A DNA stretch of 64,000 nt from CAZIVP01 sp964542915 (GTDB lineage Bacteria > Calditrichota > Calditrichia > Calditrichales > Calditrichaceae). The stretch covers positions 558,001-622,000 of the forward strand of contig CAZIVP010000001.1 in NCBI GenBank assembly GCA_964542915.1, in the 5' to 3' direction. How positions within the stretch are numbered: position 1 is the first letter of the stretch; each line of letters opens with the position of its first letter. Both the position numbers and the translations under genes were made by a program. This document shows, in pieces, positions 45,544 to 55,162 of this stretch. Under the pieces are notes generated by a model. It did no database searches. It had not been told where the DNA came from and saw only the letters and a program-made list of their open reading frames with translations.

Positions 45544-46521
45544 ATGGCTAACAAGCGGATATTGAGCGGTATGCGCCCGTCGGGACGTTTACATCTGGGT
45601 AATTATGCCGGCGCCCTTGAAAATTGGCTGCAACTACAGGAAGAGTACGATAATTTCTTTTTCGTGGCGGACTGGCACGCTTTAACCACCAATCCCATGG
45701 CTGCGTTTGAGGTGCGCGGGAACACCATAGAGATGGTCATCGATTGGTTGGCCGCCGGTATCAAGCCGGAAAATCCCATTTTCATTCAGTCGCAAATCAA
45801 AGAACACGCTGAGCTTCACCTTCTCTTTTCCATGTTGATTACCAAGTCGCGCCTGGAACGGAATCCCACCCTGAAGGAACAGGTGCGTGATTTGAACACG
45901 GAAACCATGATTTACGGGCATTTGGGCTATCCGGTTCTGCAGGCGGCGGATATTTTGATATACAAGGCCGATGTAGTGCCGGTGGGCGAAGATCAGGCGC
46001 CGCATGTGGAGATTACGCGGGAAATCGCACGCAAATTCAATCAAACTTATGACGAAGTATTTCCGGAGCCGGAGACGCGTTTAACGCCCTTTGCACGTTT
46101 GCCTGGGCTGGACGGACGTAAAATGGGTAAATCCAACAATAACTATATCTTGTTATCGGATCCGCCGCAGGAGATTCAGAATAAAGTTCGCACAGCCATT
46201 ACCGATCCCAAAAAAGTACGCCGCAACGATCCCGGACGACCGGATATCTGCAACGTGTTTGCGCTGCACAAAAAGTTCAATCAGGAGGAACTGCCCGAAG
46301 TGAGGGAAGGCTGTGAAACCGGAACGCTGGGCTGTGTGGAGTGCAAGAAAAATTGCGCCGCAAAAATAGCGGACTATTTCGAACCGCATCGCGAAAAACG
46401 CGCCTATTACGAACAGAACAGCGAAGAAGTGGAAGCCATCATTGATAACGGAATTAAAAAGGCTCGCGCTATTGCCGGGCAAACAATGGCCGAGGTACAT
46501 CAGGTCATGAAAATGGGTTAA
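45544..46521 (+). CDS. trpS: Tryptophanyl-tRNA synthetase
   Basis: The 325-residue class I synthetase has the HIGH-like motif H-L-G-N (residues 17-20, after G-M-R-P-S-G-R-L) and the KMSKS-like motif K-M-G-K-S near residue 193. The C-terminal C-V-E-C-K-K-N-C-A segment is typical of the short bacterial type. It charges tRNA-Trp. GGAGG precedes the ATG. It is followed after 8 bases by scpA, so it heads the 45.5-51.1 kb gene run. Confidence 0.97.
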   Translation: MANKRILSGMRPSGRLHLGNYAGALENWLQLQEEYDNFFFVADWHALTTNPMAAFEVRGNTIEMVIDWLAAGIKPENPIFIQSQIKEHAELHLLFSMLITKSRLERNPTLKEQVRDLNTETMIYGHLGYPVLQAADILIYKADVVPVGEDQAPHVEITREIARKFNQTYDEVFPEPETRLTPFARLPGLDGRKMGKSNNNYILLSDPPQEIQNKVRTAITDPKKVRRNDPGRPDICNVFALHKKFNQEELPEVREGCETGTLGCVECKKNCAAKIADYFEPHREKRAYYEQNSEEVEAIIDNGIKKARAIAGQTMAEVHQVMKMG

Positions 46522-46529
46522 GCAGATCC

Positions 46530-47252
46530 ATGCGCTATCGCGTTAAACTGGACATATTCGAAGGCCCGTTCGATCTTTTGCTTTTTCTCATCCGCAAGAA
46601 TGAAGTGGATATCTACGATATTCCCATAGCCAAAATTACCGATCAGTTTCTCGAATATATCGAGGTCCTCAACATACTGGATTTAAATGTGGCCGGGGAT
46701 TTCATCGAAATGGTGGCGATCCTGATGAACATCAAGGCCCGGATGTTACTGCCCAAACCGGTTTCCGGGGATGATGAACCCGAAGATCCCCGCACCGAAC
46801 TGGTGGAACGTCTCATTGAATACAAACGCTTTAAAGACGCTTCAGCTGATTTGGAATCGTTACAGGAAGAACGCAGACAACGTTTTTCCCGCCAGTATTT
46901 TGAATTTATTCCACGGGAAGAAGCTGTGGATGATGAGACTTACCTGGATCAGGTCTCGCTTTTTGATCTTATCATGGCGTTTCGCCAGGCTATTAAAAAC
47001 ATGCCCAAGGTAACCCACCATGAAGTACGTCGCATTGACGTTACGGTGGAACAACAGAGCGCATACATTCTGGAGCGTTTGAAGAAAGATAAGATCATTC
47101 TCTTCCAGGATTTAATGCGGGAGATGCAGGATAAAATGGTATTGATTGTGACATTTATTGCCTTACTCGATATGGTGCGCGCCGGTCAAATTAATGTCCG
47201 GCAGTCCGATGTATTCGACGATATTCGTATAAAACCGGGAAAGGCGGCCTGA
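46530..47252 (+). CDS. scpA: Segregation and condensation protein A
   Basis: The 240-residue kleisin has the signature start L-D-I-F-E-G-P-F-D-L-L-L-F-L-I-R-K-N-E-V, with D-I-P-I-A-K-I-T-D-Q-F. The C-terminal winged helix ends in Q-S-D-V-F-D-D-I. It bridges SMC heads in chromosome condensation. It starts 8 bases after trpS and ends one base before scpB. Confidence 0.96.
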   Translation: MRYRVKLDIFEGPFDLLLFLIRKNEVDIYDIPIAKITDQFLEYIEVLNILDLNVAGDFIEMVAILMNIKARMLLPKPVSGDDEPEDPRTELVERLIEYKRFKDASADLESLQEERRQRFSRQYFEFIPREEAVDDETYLDQVSLFDLIMAFRQAIKNMPKVTHHEVRRIDVTVEQQSAYILERLKKDKIILFQDLMREMQDKMVLIVTFIALLDMVRAGQINVRQSDVFDDIRIKPGKAA

Positions 47253-47253
47253 C

Positions 47254-47988
47254 ATGGAAAAACGCAATCAAATTGTGGAAGCGCTGATTTTTGCAAGCGA
47301 CAGTCCACTACCGGCCCGGAAAATCAAAGAGCTCATCGACGAAGATACGATCGGCGTTAAAGAAATAAAGGAAGCCATCGAACAAATAAAACAATTCTAT
47401 GAGGAAAATGATTCGCCGCTGGAAATACAGGAAGTGGCGGGTGGTTATCAGATTGTGACGCGTAAATATTATGCGCCCTATATCACGCGTTTGTACAAAT
47501 CGCGTTCTACGCAACGATTGACCCAAAAGGGACTGGAGACACTGGCCATCATTGCTTACAAACAACCCATTACCAAACAGGAGATCGAGGCTATCCGCGG
47601 CGTCAATTCGGACGCGGTTATCCGCACGCTGATCGAACGCCACCTGATTACGGTAAGCGGACGGGAAAAAGCGCCCGGCAATCCGTTGCTCTACGGAACC
47701 ACGAAATACTTTTTGGAATATTTCGGACTGAACGATTTGTCCGATCTTCCCAAATTAAAAGAAATGGATGAACTGTTAAAAGGCGATGAGCAATTTCTGG
47801 AAAGCCTGGATCAGGTGAGTCTTGAAAGTCTGGATGCCGAAGCGCTCGGACTCAAATACCCGGGCGAACAACCGGAAGATAACGAAAACGAAGGGCATGG
47901 TAATGACGCGCCCGAGGATGCCAACTCGGATTCAGCGCATCAAACGAAAGAGAATCCGCAAAACGATAACAGGGATAAAAATGAATAA
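47254..47988 (+). CDS. scpB: Segregation and condensation protein B
   Basis: The 244-residue protein has the ScpB winged-helix pair (E-A-L-I-F-A-S-D-S-P-L, then L-E-T-L-A-I-I-A-Y-K-Q-P-I-T-K-Q-E-I). It extends into an acidic, glutamine/asparagine-rich tail of about 45 residues (E-D-N-E-N-E-G-H...) that is longer than typical. ScpB forms the SMC-ScpAB complex. The ATG lies immediately after the scpA stop, so the two are coupled. Confidence 0.95.
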   Translation: MEKRNQIVEALIFASDSPLPARKIKELIDEDTIGVKEIKEAIEQIKQFYEENDSPLEIQEVAGGYQIVTRKYYAPYITRLYKSRSTQRLTQKGLETLAIIAYKQPITKQEIEAIRGVNSDAVIRTLIERHLITVSGREKAPGNPLLYGTTKYFLEYFGLNDLSDLPKLKEMDELLKGDEQFLESLDQVSLESLDAEALGLKYPGEQPEDNENEGHGNDAPEDANSDSAHQTKENPQNDNRDKNE

Positions 47989-47996
47989 CCGAATAC

Positions 47997-48743
47997 ATGA
48001 ATGAAAGAACCATGATGCGTCTTAATAAATATCTGGCCCACGCCGGGGTCGCCTCCCGCCGAAAGAGCGATGATCTTATCAAAGCCGGATATGTAAAGGT
48101 AAACGGCCAGACCGTACGAAAAATGGGCGTGGTGATCGATGTTGAAAAAGATGAGGTTACCTTTAAAGGGTATCGTATAAATCTCGGGGAAACCTACACC
48201 TATGTTCTGCTTAACAAACCACAGGGCGTGGTTACCACGGCCAATGATCAATTTAAACGCGCGCAAGTTGTGGATTTAATCGCTATTCCGGAGCGGATTT
48301 ACCCTGTGGGGCGCCTGGATTATGACACCACCGGCGTTTTGCTGTTGACCAATGACGGCGAACTCACCAACCGGCTGTTACACCCCAATTACAAAGTCGA
48401 AAAAGTGTATCGACTGTTGTTGAACCGACGCATTCGACCCGTTGATTTACACCATTTACGCGCCGGCGTCATTCTGGAGGGCAAGCGTACGCTGCCCTGC
48501 AAAATTAATGAACTTCGTATCGTTGAAAATAAAAGCTTTTTAGAGGTCGAATTAACGGAAGGTCGCAATCGCCAGATTCGAAAAATGTTCGAACTGTTGG
48601 GATACCGCGTAGTTGAACTGGATCGCATTTCTTTTGCCGGATTAACGGCGGGTGGACTGCATCGCGGTGAATGGCGTTATTTAAAGGAAAAAGAAGTAGC
48701 AAAGTTAAAAGAAAGGTTTGTGTATGGATATCAAGGGGAGTAA
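47997..48743 (+). CDS. 23S rRNA pseudouridine synthase (RluB/RsuA family)
   Basis: The 248-residue protein has an N-terminal S4 RNA-binding domain (L-N-K-Y-L-A-H-A-G-V-A-S-R-R-K-S-D-D-L-I) and the catalytic pseudouridine synthase domain with the aspartate motif P-V-G-R-L-D-Y-D-T-T-G-V-L. The end E-G-R-N-R-Q-I-R-K-M-F fits RluB/RsuA. Alternative starts at 48012 or 48015 (M-M-R-L-N-K-Y) are equally plausible; no site has a strong ribosome sequence. It overlaps the next gene. Confidence 0.93.
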   Translation: MNERTMMRLNKYLAHAGVASRRKSDDLIKAGYVKVNGQTVRKMGVVIDVEKDEVTFKGYRINLGETYTYVLLNKPQGVVTTANDQFKRAQVVDLIAIPERIYPVGRLDYDTTGVLLLTNDGELTNRLLHPNYKVEKVYRLLLNRRIRPVDLHHLRAGVILEGKRTLPCKINELRIVENKSFLEVELTEGRNRQIRKMFELLGYRVVELDRISFAGLTAGGLHRGEWRYLKEKEVAKLKERFVYGYQGE

Positions 48744-50424
48744 GGTTCTGGTTTTGGGCGGCTGGGGTCTGGTTGGTATGGCCGTCTGTAAACGGTTGTT
48801 CGAGCAAGAAGCGGGTGAGATCGTTATTCTCTCTCTTGAAAAATGGCAAAGCGAAGAGGCTGTGGAAATCCTCAGGAAAAAAACGGATATAAAACTTGTG
48901 CCCGAGTGGGGTAACATGTTTGTTCGCCATACCTTAAAAGATCTCAATCGTGATCAGATATTGAATAACGACACGAATCGTAAAGTTTTGATGCACGATG
49001 TTTTGGATGATCTTACCGATGACATCCTGGAGAATTCGTTTTTGTATCAGGTGATCAGCAAACACCAACCGCATATAATCGTGGATTGCGTTAACTCGGC
49101 GACGGCGCTGGCCTATCAGGATATTTTTACCAGCTCCATCGAAGTGCGCAAGAGTGTCGAAGCGTTAGAAAACGAAAAAACCAATAAGGAAACCGCTTCC
49201 GCGATTGAGCGATTGCTCATTACCCAATACACGCCGCAGCTTATCCGCCATATTCAAATTCTCTATGAAGGTATGAAACGTGCTAAAACCAGTGTTTATG
49301 TAAAGATCGGAACGAGCGGAACCGGCGGTATGGGATTGAACATCCCCTATACCCACAGTGAAGAGAAGCCTTCGCGGATGCTGCTCAGCAAGTCCGCCAT
49401 TGCGGGCTCCCATTCGCTGCTGTTATGGCTCATGGCGCGTACGCCGGATGCGCCGATCACAAAAGAGATTAAGCCGACCGCGGCCATCGCCTGGAAGAAG
49501 ATTGAGTACGGCGAAATTAAAAAGCGCGGCAAGCCCGTCCAGCTGTACGATTGTGAACCGGCCAATGCTATAAAATTGAAAAACAGCATCCACCGCAATA
49601 TGAAAAAGGGGCCCTGGAAAGACATGGGCGACACCCTGAAAAAAGTGTACATTGATACGGGCGAGAATGGTATTTTCAGTTATGAAGAATTTTTGGCGAT
49701 CACTTCGCGTGGCCAAATGGAATTTATTACACCGGAAGAAATCGCCAATGTGGTGATTTACGAGATCCGCGGCGGTAATACCGGCCACGACATCATTAAC
49801 GCACTCGACAATGCCACCATGGGCCCTACCTATCGCGCTGGCTATCTGCGTAATAACGCTCTGCAAAAGATGATTAATCTTCAGGAAGCTCATAACTCCG
49901 ATAGCGTTGCCTTTGAATTGCTCGGTCCGCCGAAATTGAGCAAACTGCTTTACGAATCGTATCTGTTGAAACGCTGCCGTTTTACCATGGAAGAGGTCAT
50001 CAACCACAGCGCTGCATTTCTGGCAAGTTGCGCGCAGGAGCAAATTAAGACCGATGTTAAACTGCGTTCGGAAATCCTTTCCATCGGGATACCGATTCTG
50101 ATGAGCGACGGAAAGAGTCTGCTTCGCGGGCCGGTGATGAAAATTCCGGCGTATCGCGGCAAGAACGAGTTGGAAGTAACGGCTGAGAATATCGATAAAT
50201 GGGCGTCCGAGGGTTGGATCGATTTGAGAGAGTCCAATTTTAAGATATGGCAAGAGCGTATACGCAAAATCAAAACGGAAATCGACGCCATCCCCGGCGA
50301 CGACACGAGTTCACAATTCGACCGCGACCGCGAGTATTGGATGGCTTCGGAAGTGCTGGAACCCGGTAAAATTGTAGGATGGTTGTTTCTGTCTGAGGAA
50401 CACGGTTTGCGTATGAAAGAATAA
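48724..50424 (+). CDS. Large NAD(P)-binding short-chain dehydrogenase-like protein
   Basis: The ATG 48724 has AAAGG 7 bases upstream and lies within the rluB-like gene end (overlap 20 bases). The 566-residue protein starts with a Rossmann motif V-L-V-L-G-G-W-G-L-V-G-M-A and continues with S-x-x-T/I-V-D-C-V-N-S-A-T-A-L-A-Y, an SDR-like region. A long C-terminal part has no family I recognise. The T-G-G-M-G-L-N-I-P-Y-T-H and R-A-G-Y-L-R-N-N-A segments look conserved. Its position between housekeeping genes suggests a cytoplasmic dehydrogenase or epimerase of unknown substrate. Confidence 0.8.
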   Translation: MDIKGSKVLVLGGWGLVGMAVCKRLFEQEAGEIVILSLEKWQSEEAVEILRKKTDIKLVPEWGNMFVRHTLKDLNRDQILNNDTNRKVLMHDVLDDLTDDILENSFLYQVISKHQPHIIVDCVNSATALAYQDIFTSSIEVRKSVEALENEKTNKETASAIERLLITQYTPQLIRHIQILYEGMKRAKTSVYVKIGTSGTGGMGLNIPYTHSEEKPSRMLLSKSAIAGSHSLLLWLMARTPDAPITKEIKPTAAIAWKKIEYGEIKKRGKPVQLYDCEPANAIKLKNSIHRNMKKGPWKDMGDTLKKVYIDTGENGIFSYEEFLAITSRGQMEFITPEEIANVVIYEIRGGNTGHDIINALDNATMGPTYRAGYLRNNALQKMINLQEAHNSDSVAFELLGPPKLSKLLYESYLLKRCRFTMEEVINHSAAFLASCAQEQIKTDVKLRSEILSIGIPILMSDGKSLLRGPVMKIPAYRGKNELEVTAENIDKWASEGWIDLRESNFKIWQERIRKIKTEIDAIPGDDTSSQFDRDREYWMASEVLEPGKIVGWLFLSEEHGLRMKE

Positions 50425-50431
50425 ATTCTCC

Positions 50432-51124
50432 ATGAGTGAAAAGATCAATATTGCCATAGACGGCCCGGCTGCCTCGGGCAAGAGTACGACGGCCCGGCTT
50501 TTAGCACAAAAGCTGGGCTATCTTTATATTGACACCGGCGCCATGTATCGCGCCGCCACGCTGGCTATTCTCCGCGCCGATTGTGATTTTGAAGATGAAC
50601 AACGCGTTCTGCGCATCCTAGCCGAAAATGATCTTCGGGTGATGAGCGAACGCAACGGTCAGCGCACATTGCTTAATAGTGAAGATGTTTCGTCGCAGTT
50701 GCGTTCGCCGCAAATTGATGCACACATCAGCCGTCTTTCGGCGTATCGCGGCGTTCGGGAAATAATGGTGGCGAAACAACAGCACATGGCCCGTGAGGGC
50801 GGCGTAATTATGGACGGCCGGGATATCGGGACGGTGGTTCTGCCCCGGGCCCGTTTAAAAGTTTTCCTGATTGCTTCACTGGAAGTACGCAGCAAGCGCC
50901 GCCTGCAGGAATTACAAGCCAAAGGCATCGAAGCCCGCTACGAGGATGTGAAACGCGAAATTCAACGCCGGGATGATTTGGACAGCAAACGGGCGCTTGC
51001 ACCTCTTAGAAAAGCAGAAGATGCCCGTGAATTGGATACTTCGGGTTTAACCATTGAACAGCAAGTGCACATCGTTTATCAATGGGCATTGCATGAAATC
51101 GACGCCGGCAAACCTTCCGCATAA
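50432..51124 (+). CDS. cmk: Cytidylate kinase
   Basis: The 230-residue NMP kinase has the P-loop D-G-P-A-A-S-G-K-S-T-T-A, the Y-I-D-T-G-A-M-Y-R-A motif, and D-G-R-D-I-G-T-V-V with lid arginines (S-K-R-R-L-Q-E-L, K-R-E-I-Q-R-R-D). It phosphorylates CMP and dCMP. It starts 7 bases after the dehydrogenase gene and precedes rpsA, the same order as in many bacteria. Confidence 0.97.
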   Translation: MSEKINIAIDGPAASGKSTTARLLAQKLGYLYIDTGAMYRAATLAILRADCDFEDEQRVLRILAENDLRVMSERNGQRTLLNSEDVSSQLRSPQIDAHISRLSAYRGVREIMVAKQQHMAREGGVIMDGRDIGTVVLPRARLKVFLIASLEVRSKRRLQELQAKGIEARYEDVKREIQRRDDLDSKRALAPLRKAEDARELDTSGLTIEQQVHIVYQWALHEIDAGKPSA

Positions 51125-51461
51125 CGCACAGATTGCAATGGAATACCGATTGACCACAGGTTGATAAACACATGGGAGCCCTGGCGCATCAATGCTTTGT
51201 ATGAATGATGAATTGAGATTCCGGCATACGGACTATATTAATAATTTCCGTTTGTTTCAGGTGATCGTCTATTCTGAATTATCTAAATCCCATTCAAAAA
51301 AGCGGATTGACCGCTTATCATTTCCCAACAAATTTCTCCCTTTAAAAAATTAAGGTTACGGTTGTATTTCGCTTGAATTTGTCTTATTTTACACGACTTT
51401 ATAAAAAACAGAAATCGTAAACCAAAATAAATCCTTTTTTTTGATGGAGGAATGTTAATCT
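51125..51461. other. cmk-rpsA intergenic region
   Basis: These 337 bases are AT-rich, mainly after 51,280, and end in GGAGGAA before the rpsA start. They probably hold the rpsA promoter and leader. A leader bound by S1 for autoregulation is known in enterobacteria, but I see no clear conserved structure here. Confidence 0.45.
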
Positions 51462-53786
51462 ATGACCGAAGAGAAAAAAAACACGGCAGCGGATCCTCAG
51501 GAAGCTGCTGAACAATCAACCCCAAACCCGCCTCAGGAAGAGAAAAAACAGGAAGAGGCGGCAGAAAATCAAGATACAGATAAAAACAAGGCTCAAAAAG
51601 ATACCTCCGAAAATAATGGTCAGGAATTTGAGGAAAAAGTTGTAAAATTGGAGGACCTTGAAGAAGACAAAGAATACTCCGACAAAGAAATGGAAGTCCT
51701 GACCAACCTTTATAACCAGACCATGAATCGTATTCAGGAAGAGGAGGTTATTAAAGGGCGTATATTAAATATTACCGATTCAGATGTTATCGTAGATATT
51801 GGTTTTAAATCCGAAGGACGGGTGCCCAAAGAAGAATTTGATAATCCCGACGAACTACAAGTCGGCGACGAAGTAGAGGTTTTTCTGGAAACTCTGGAAA
51901 CCATTGACGGTCAACTGACCCTCTCGCGCCGCAAAGCGGATTTCATTCGGAACTGGGAGCGTCTGGTACAGAAATATGAAAATGATGAAGTAATCCCCGG
52001 AACCATCACCCGCAGGATAAAAGGCGGCATGGTTGTCAATTTGATGGGCGTCGATACGTTTTTGCCGGGCTCACAAATTGATGTGAAGCCGATCCGCGAT
52101 TTCGATGCCTATTTGGGCAGGGAAATGAATTTTAAAATCGTTAAAGTCAATCACGCCCGTAAGAATATTGTGGTGTCTTCCAGAGTCCTCAAAGAAAAAG
52201 AGATGGAGAGCAAGCGTCGTGAAATTCTGGATACACTCGAAAAAGGCCAGGTACGCAAAGGCACCGTGAAAAACATCACCGATTTTGGTGTGTTTATTGA
52301 TCTTGGCGGCGTGGACGGCTTGCTGCACATCACCGATCTCAGTTGGGGACGCGTGAATCATCCTTCCGAACTGGTCAAATTGGATCAGGAGTTGGAGGTA
52401 ATGATTCTGGACTTCAACGAGAACAAAGACCGCATCTCGCTTGGCTTGAAACAGCTCCAGCCGCATCCGTGGGAAAATGTTGAAGAAAAATATCCCGTCG
52501 GTTCTAAAGTAAACGGGCGGGTTGTGAGCATAACCGATTACGGCGCATTTATTGAACTGGAAAAGGGTATCGAAGGCTTGATCCATATTTCGGAAATGTC
52601 ATGGTCTCAGCATATTAAACATCCCAGCCAGATTCTCAACGTCGGCCAGGAAATCGAAGCGGTTGTTTTGAATATCGAAGCCAAGGAAAAGAAAATCTCT
52701 TTGGGACTCAAACAACTGGAACCGGATCCCTGGGAAAAAATCGAAGAACGCTACCCCGTTGGATCGGTTCATAAAGGCATCGTTCGCAATCTTACCCAAT
52801 TCGGCGCCTTTGTGGAGCTCGAAGAGGGTATTGACGGCCTGGTTCACATCTCCGATTTATCCTGGACCAAAAAAGTACGACATCCCAGCGAAATCGTGAA
52901 AAAAGGCGATGAAATTGATGTGGTTGTTCTTGGCATAAATCGCGAAGAGCGACGCATCGCGCTCGGACATAAACAGATCGAGCCCAATCCCTGGGATTCT
53001 TTCGAAAAAAATTACAATGTGGGCACCGAGACGCAGGGCAAAATCAGTCGCATCATCGAAAAAGGTATGATCGTAACCTTGCCGCTTGGTGTGGATGCTT
53101 TTATTCCGAATCAACATATCGGATTACCGAAGGGCAAAAAGGCATCCGATATTTACGAAACCGATACGGAAATTCCAGCCAAAGTCATCGAATTCGATAA
53201 GGAAAATAAAAAAATTGTGCTTTCCATAACCGAATATTTTAAAGACCGGGAGCGCAAAGAATTCGAGGATTATATGGCCAAACAGGGCGTGGAAAAAACA
53301 ACCCTGGAGGAAATGGCCAAGGGCAGCGGAACGGAAAAGACGAAGGCCGAGAGCGGCGAAGCTAAAGAAGCGCAAGAAGAAACAATACAATCCGGGGCGG
53401 ATGAAAAACAGGAAGTGAAGGAACAAGAAGCGGAAGCAAAAGCGGAATCGGATGAGAAATCAGTAGCGGAAACAGAAAAGGAAGAGCCTAAGGCAGAAAC
53501 GAAAGCTAAGAAAGAACCGGAGGAGAAAGAACAGACTGCGGAACCTAAAGCGAAGACGGAAGAGAAAAAAGAGGAAGCAAAACCTGAATCGGCGGAGAAA
53601 ACAGAGGCGGAAACGGAAACGAAAGAGGAAAAGCCCGAGAAAGCGACGAAAGCTAAAAAAGAACCGGAAGATACACAGCAGACTGCGGAATCAGAAGCGG
53701 ATAAAGAAGAGGAAACGGAGAGCGGAGAAGCAGAAAGCCAGGAAGCGGATCATGGAAGTGAAGAGCAGAAGAAGAAAGACAGCTAA
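51462..53786 (+). CDS. rpsA: 30S ribosomal protein S1 with long acidic N-terminus and charged C-terminal tail
   Basis: The 774-residue protein has six S1 (OB-fold) domains between about residues 95 and 600. The strongest are G-T-V-K-N-I-T-D-F-G-V-F-I-D-L, G-R-V-V-S-I-T-D-Y-G-A-F-I-E-L and G-I-V-R-N-L-T-Q-F-G-A-F-V-E-L, each ending in I-S-L-G-L-K-Q or I-A-L-G-H-K-Q. It is longer than E. coli S1 (557) because of an acidic ~90-residue head and a ~165-residue K/E/A/T-rich tail with repeated K-K-E-P-E-[ED] units. It brings mRNA to the small subunit. TGGAGG precedes the ATG. Confidence 0.96.
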   Translation: MTEEKKNTAADPQEAAEQSTPNPPQEEKKQEEAAENQDTDKNKAQKDTSENNGQEFEEKVVKLEDLEEDKEYSDKEMEVLTNLYNQTMNRIQEEEVIKGRILNITDSDVIVDIGFKSEGRVPKEEFDNPDELQVGDEVEVFLETLETIDGQLTLSRRKADFIRNWERLVQKYENDEVIPGTITRRIKGGMVVNLMGVDTFLPGSQIDVKPIRDFDAYLGREMNFKIVKVNHARKNIVVSSRVLKEKEMESKRREILDTLEKGQVRKGTVKNITDFGVFIDLGGVDGLLHITDLSWGRVNHPSELVKLDQELEVMILDFNENKDRISLGLKQLQPHPWENVEEKYPVGSKVNGRVVSITDYGAFIELEKGIEGLIHISEMSWSQHIKHPSQILNVGQEIEAVVLNIEAKEKKISLGLKQLEPDPWEKIEERYPVGSVHKGIVRNLTQFGAFVELEEGIDGLVHISDLSWTKKVRHPSEIVKKGDEIDVVVLGINREERRIALGHKQIEPNPWDSFEKNYNVGTETQGKISRIIEKGMIVTLPLGVDAFIPNQHIGLPKGKKASDIYETDTEIPAKVIEFDKENKKIVLSITEYFKDRERKEFEDYMAKQGVEKTTLEEMAKGSGTEKTKAESGEAKEAQEETIQSGADEKQEVKEQEAEAKAESDEKSVAETEKEEPKAETKAKKEPEEKEQTAEPKAKTEEKKEEAKPESAEKTEAETETKEEKPEKATKAKKEPEDTQQTAESEADKEEETESGEAESQEADHGSEEQKKKDS

Positions 53787-54126
53787 TTAAAATCATTTTA
53801 AGCCCCGATACAGTGCCCGTTTCAATTTTGAAACGGGCATTTTTATTTTCAGCACTTTTATAACCATCCGAGCAATTAAAACAACTTAGTAACAAAGGTG
53901 GTGTATTTTTATAATTTTACTCAAATTATACTCTGTTATACCGAACATGGGTAATGAACTTGCAAGACAAAAAATAGTTTGGCTTAAACGATCGATAAAA
54001 CCAAGCGGAATTTATAACATATAAAATAAATCATATGCTCGAACTTATCTGGGATTTCATACGATCTGAATAAAACCCGGTTTTATTGTGTTTTATGAAA
54101 AATTAAAAAGAACCGTAAGGTAAAAT
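53787..54126. other. rpsA-mreB intergenic region
   Basis: It contains the rpsA terminator (53,815-53,846) and then ~280 AT-rich bases that must carry the mreB promoter. I see no further gene or repeat. The mreB ribosome site is weak (AAGG then TAAAAT). Confidence 0.45.
53815..53846 (+). terminator. Terminator of rpsA
   Basis: A perfect 12-bp stem TGCCCGTTTCAA / TTGAAACGGGCA with a 2-base loop is followed by TTTTT, 29 bases after the rpsA stop. Confidence 0.9.
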
Positions 54127-55146
54127 ATGCCTCTGTTCAAAGGGTGGCGACCGCTTTTTAAAAAAGTAGGCATCGATTTGGGTACCGCCAATACGGTTAT
54201 CTATGTTAAGGGAAGCGGTTTTTTGATTAATGAACCTTCCATGATCGCTTATGATGCGGATCATAAGGAGCCCATTGTGGGTAGAGAAGCGCATACTATG
54301 ATGGGACGGAATCATGGTAATATTAAGGTTGTTTGCCCTATGGCAAACGGTGTGATCGCCGATTTTGAATCCGCTGAGGATATGATACGCGGTTTTCTGA
54401 CGCGCGCCCGAATTCCGCGATGGTTTATGGATCGTGTGGTGGTAGGTGTGCCTACGGACATTACGCCTGTGGAACGCAAATCAGTGGAAGAAAGTGTATT
54501 ATCTGCCGGCGCTAGGAATGTGCATCTGGTCGCTGAACCGCTGGCGGCGGCCATCGGTATCGGGCTCGACATTTTTTCGGGACAGGCCACGATGATCGTC
54601 GATATCGGCGGCGGAACAACCGATATTGCGGTCATAAATTACGGCGGTATCGTCCTTGACAATACCCTGCGCCTTGCAGGCAGCGAAATGAACGAAGGCC
54701 TGGTACGGTATCTCAAAAATCATTATCATCTGGAAATCGGTACGCCGACCGCCGAGCGTATTAAAATGGAATACGGTAAAATCGGGGCATTTATAAAAAA
54801 AAGTCAGTTTGAGGTGAGCGGTCTGGATTTACAAAGCCATCTACCAAAGCGTTTGTGTCTTTCAAACCAGGTTTTTGACGAAGCATTAGGTACTGTTGTC
54901 AATAATATTGGCAATGCCGTCGTGCAAACCATCGAGCAGTTACCGCCCGAACTTGCGCAGGATTTAATCGATTACGGCCTGATTTTGTGCGGCGGAGGTG
55001 CGCTCCTTCCGGGATTGGATCGTTATCTCGGCGATCGACTCAAATTACCTGTAAGCAAACCTTCCAATCCATTATTAACCGTGGCCGAAGGGACCCGTAA
55101 AATATTAGAAGATTTTCCTGTATATAAAAGCGTTTTTTATCGCTAA
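54127..55146 (+). CDS. mreB: Rod shape-determining protein MreB
   Basis: The 339-residue actin-fold ATPase has the phosphate-1 motif I-D-L-G-T-A-N-T, the phosphate-2 motif V-D-I-G-G-G-T-T-D-I-A, and the adenosine motif L-C-G-G-G-A-L-L-P. It polymerises along the membrane to direct lateral wall synthesis, which suggests rod-shaped cells. A short N-terminal amphipathic-like segment (L-F-K-G-W-R-P-L-F-K-K) could bind the membrane. The usual mreC/mreD genes do not follow; the next gene is convergent. Confidence 0.95.
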   Translation: MPLFKGWRPLFKKVGIDLGTANTVIYVKGSGFLINEPSMIAYDADHKEPIVGREAHTMMGRNHGNIKVVCPMANGVIADFESAEDMIRGFLTRARIPRWFMDRVVVGVPTDITPVERKSVEESVLSAGARNVHLVAEPLAAAIGIGLDIFSGQATMIVDIGGGTTDIAVINYGGIVLDNTLRLAGSEMNEGLVRYLKNHYHLEIGTPTAERIKMEYGKIGAFIKKSQFEVSGLDLQSHLPKRLCLSNQVFDEALGTVVNNIGNAVVQTIEQLPPELAQDLIDYGLILCGGGALLPGLDRYLGDRLKLPVSKPSNPLLTVAEGTRKILEDFPVYKSVFYR

Positions 55147-55162
55147 CGTTTTATTAATAGCC

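Noticed and set aside
54127..55146. mreB as DnaK/FtsA-like protein
   Set aside because: Length and motifs (I-D-L-G-T-A-N-T, membrane-binding N-terminus) fit MreB.
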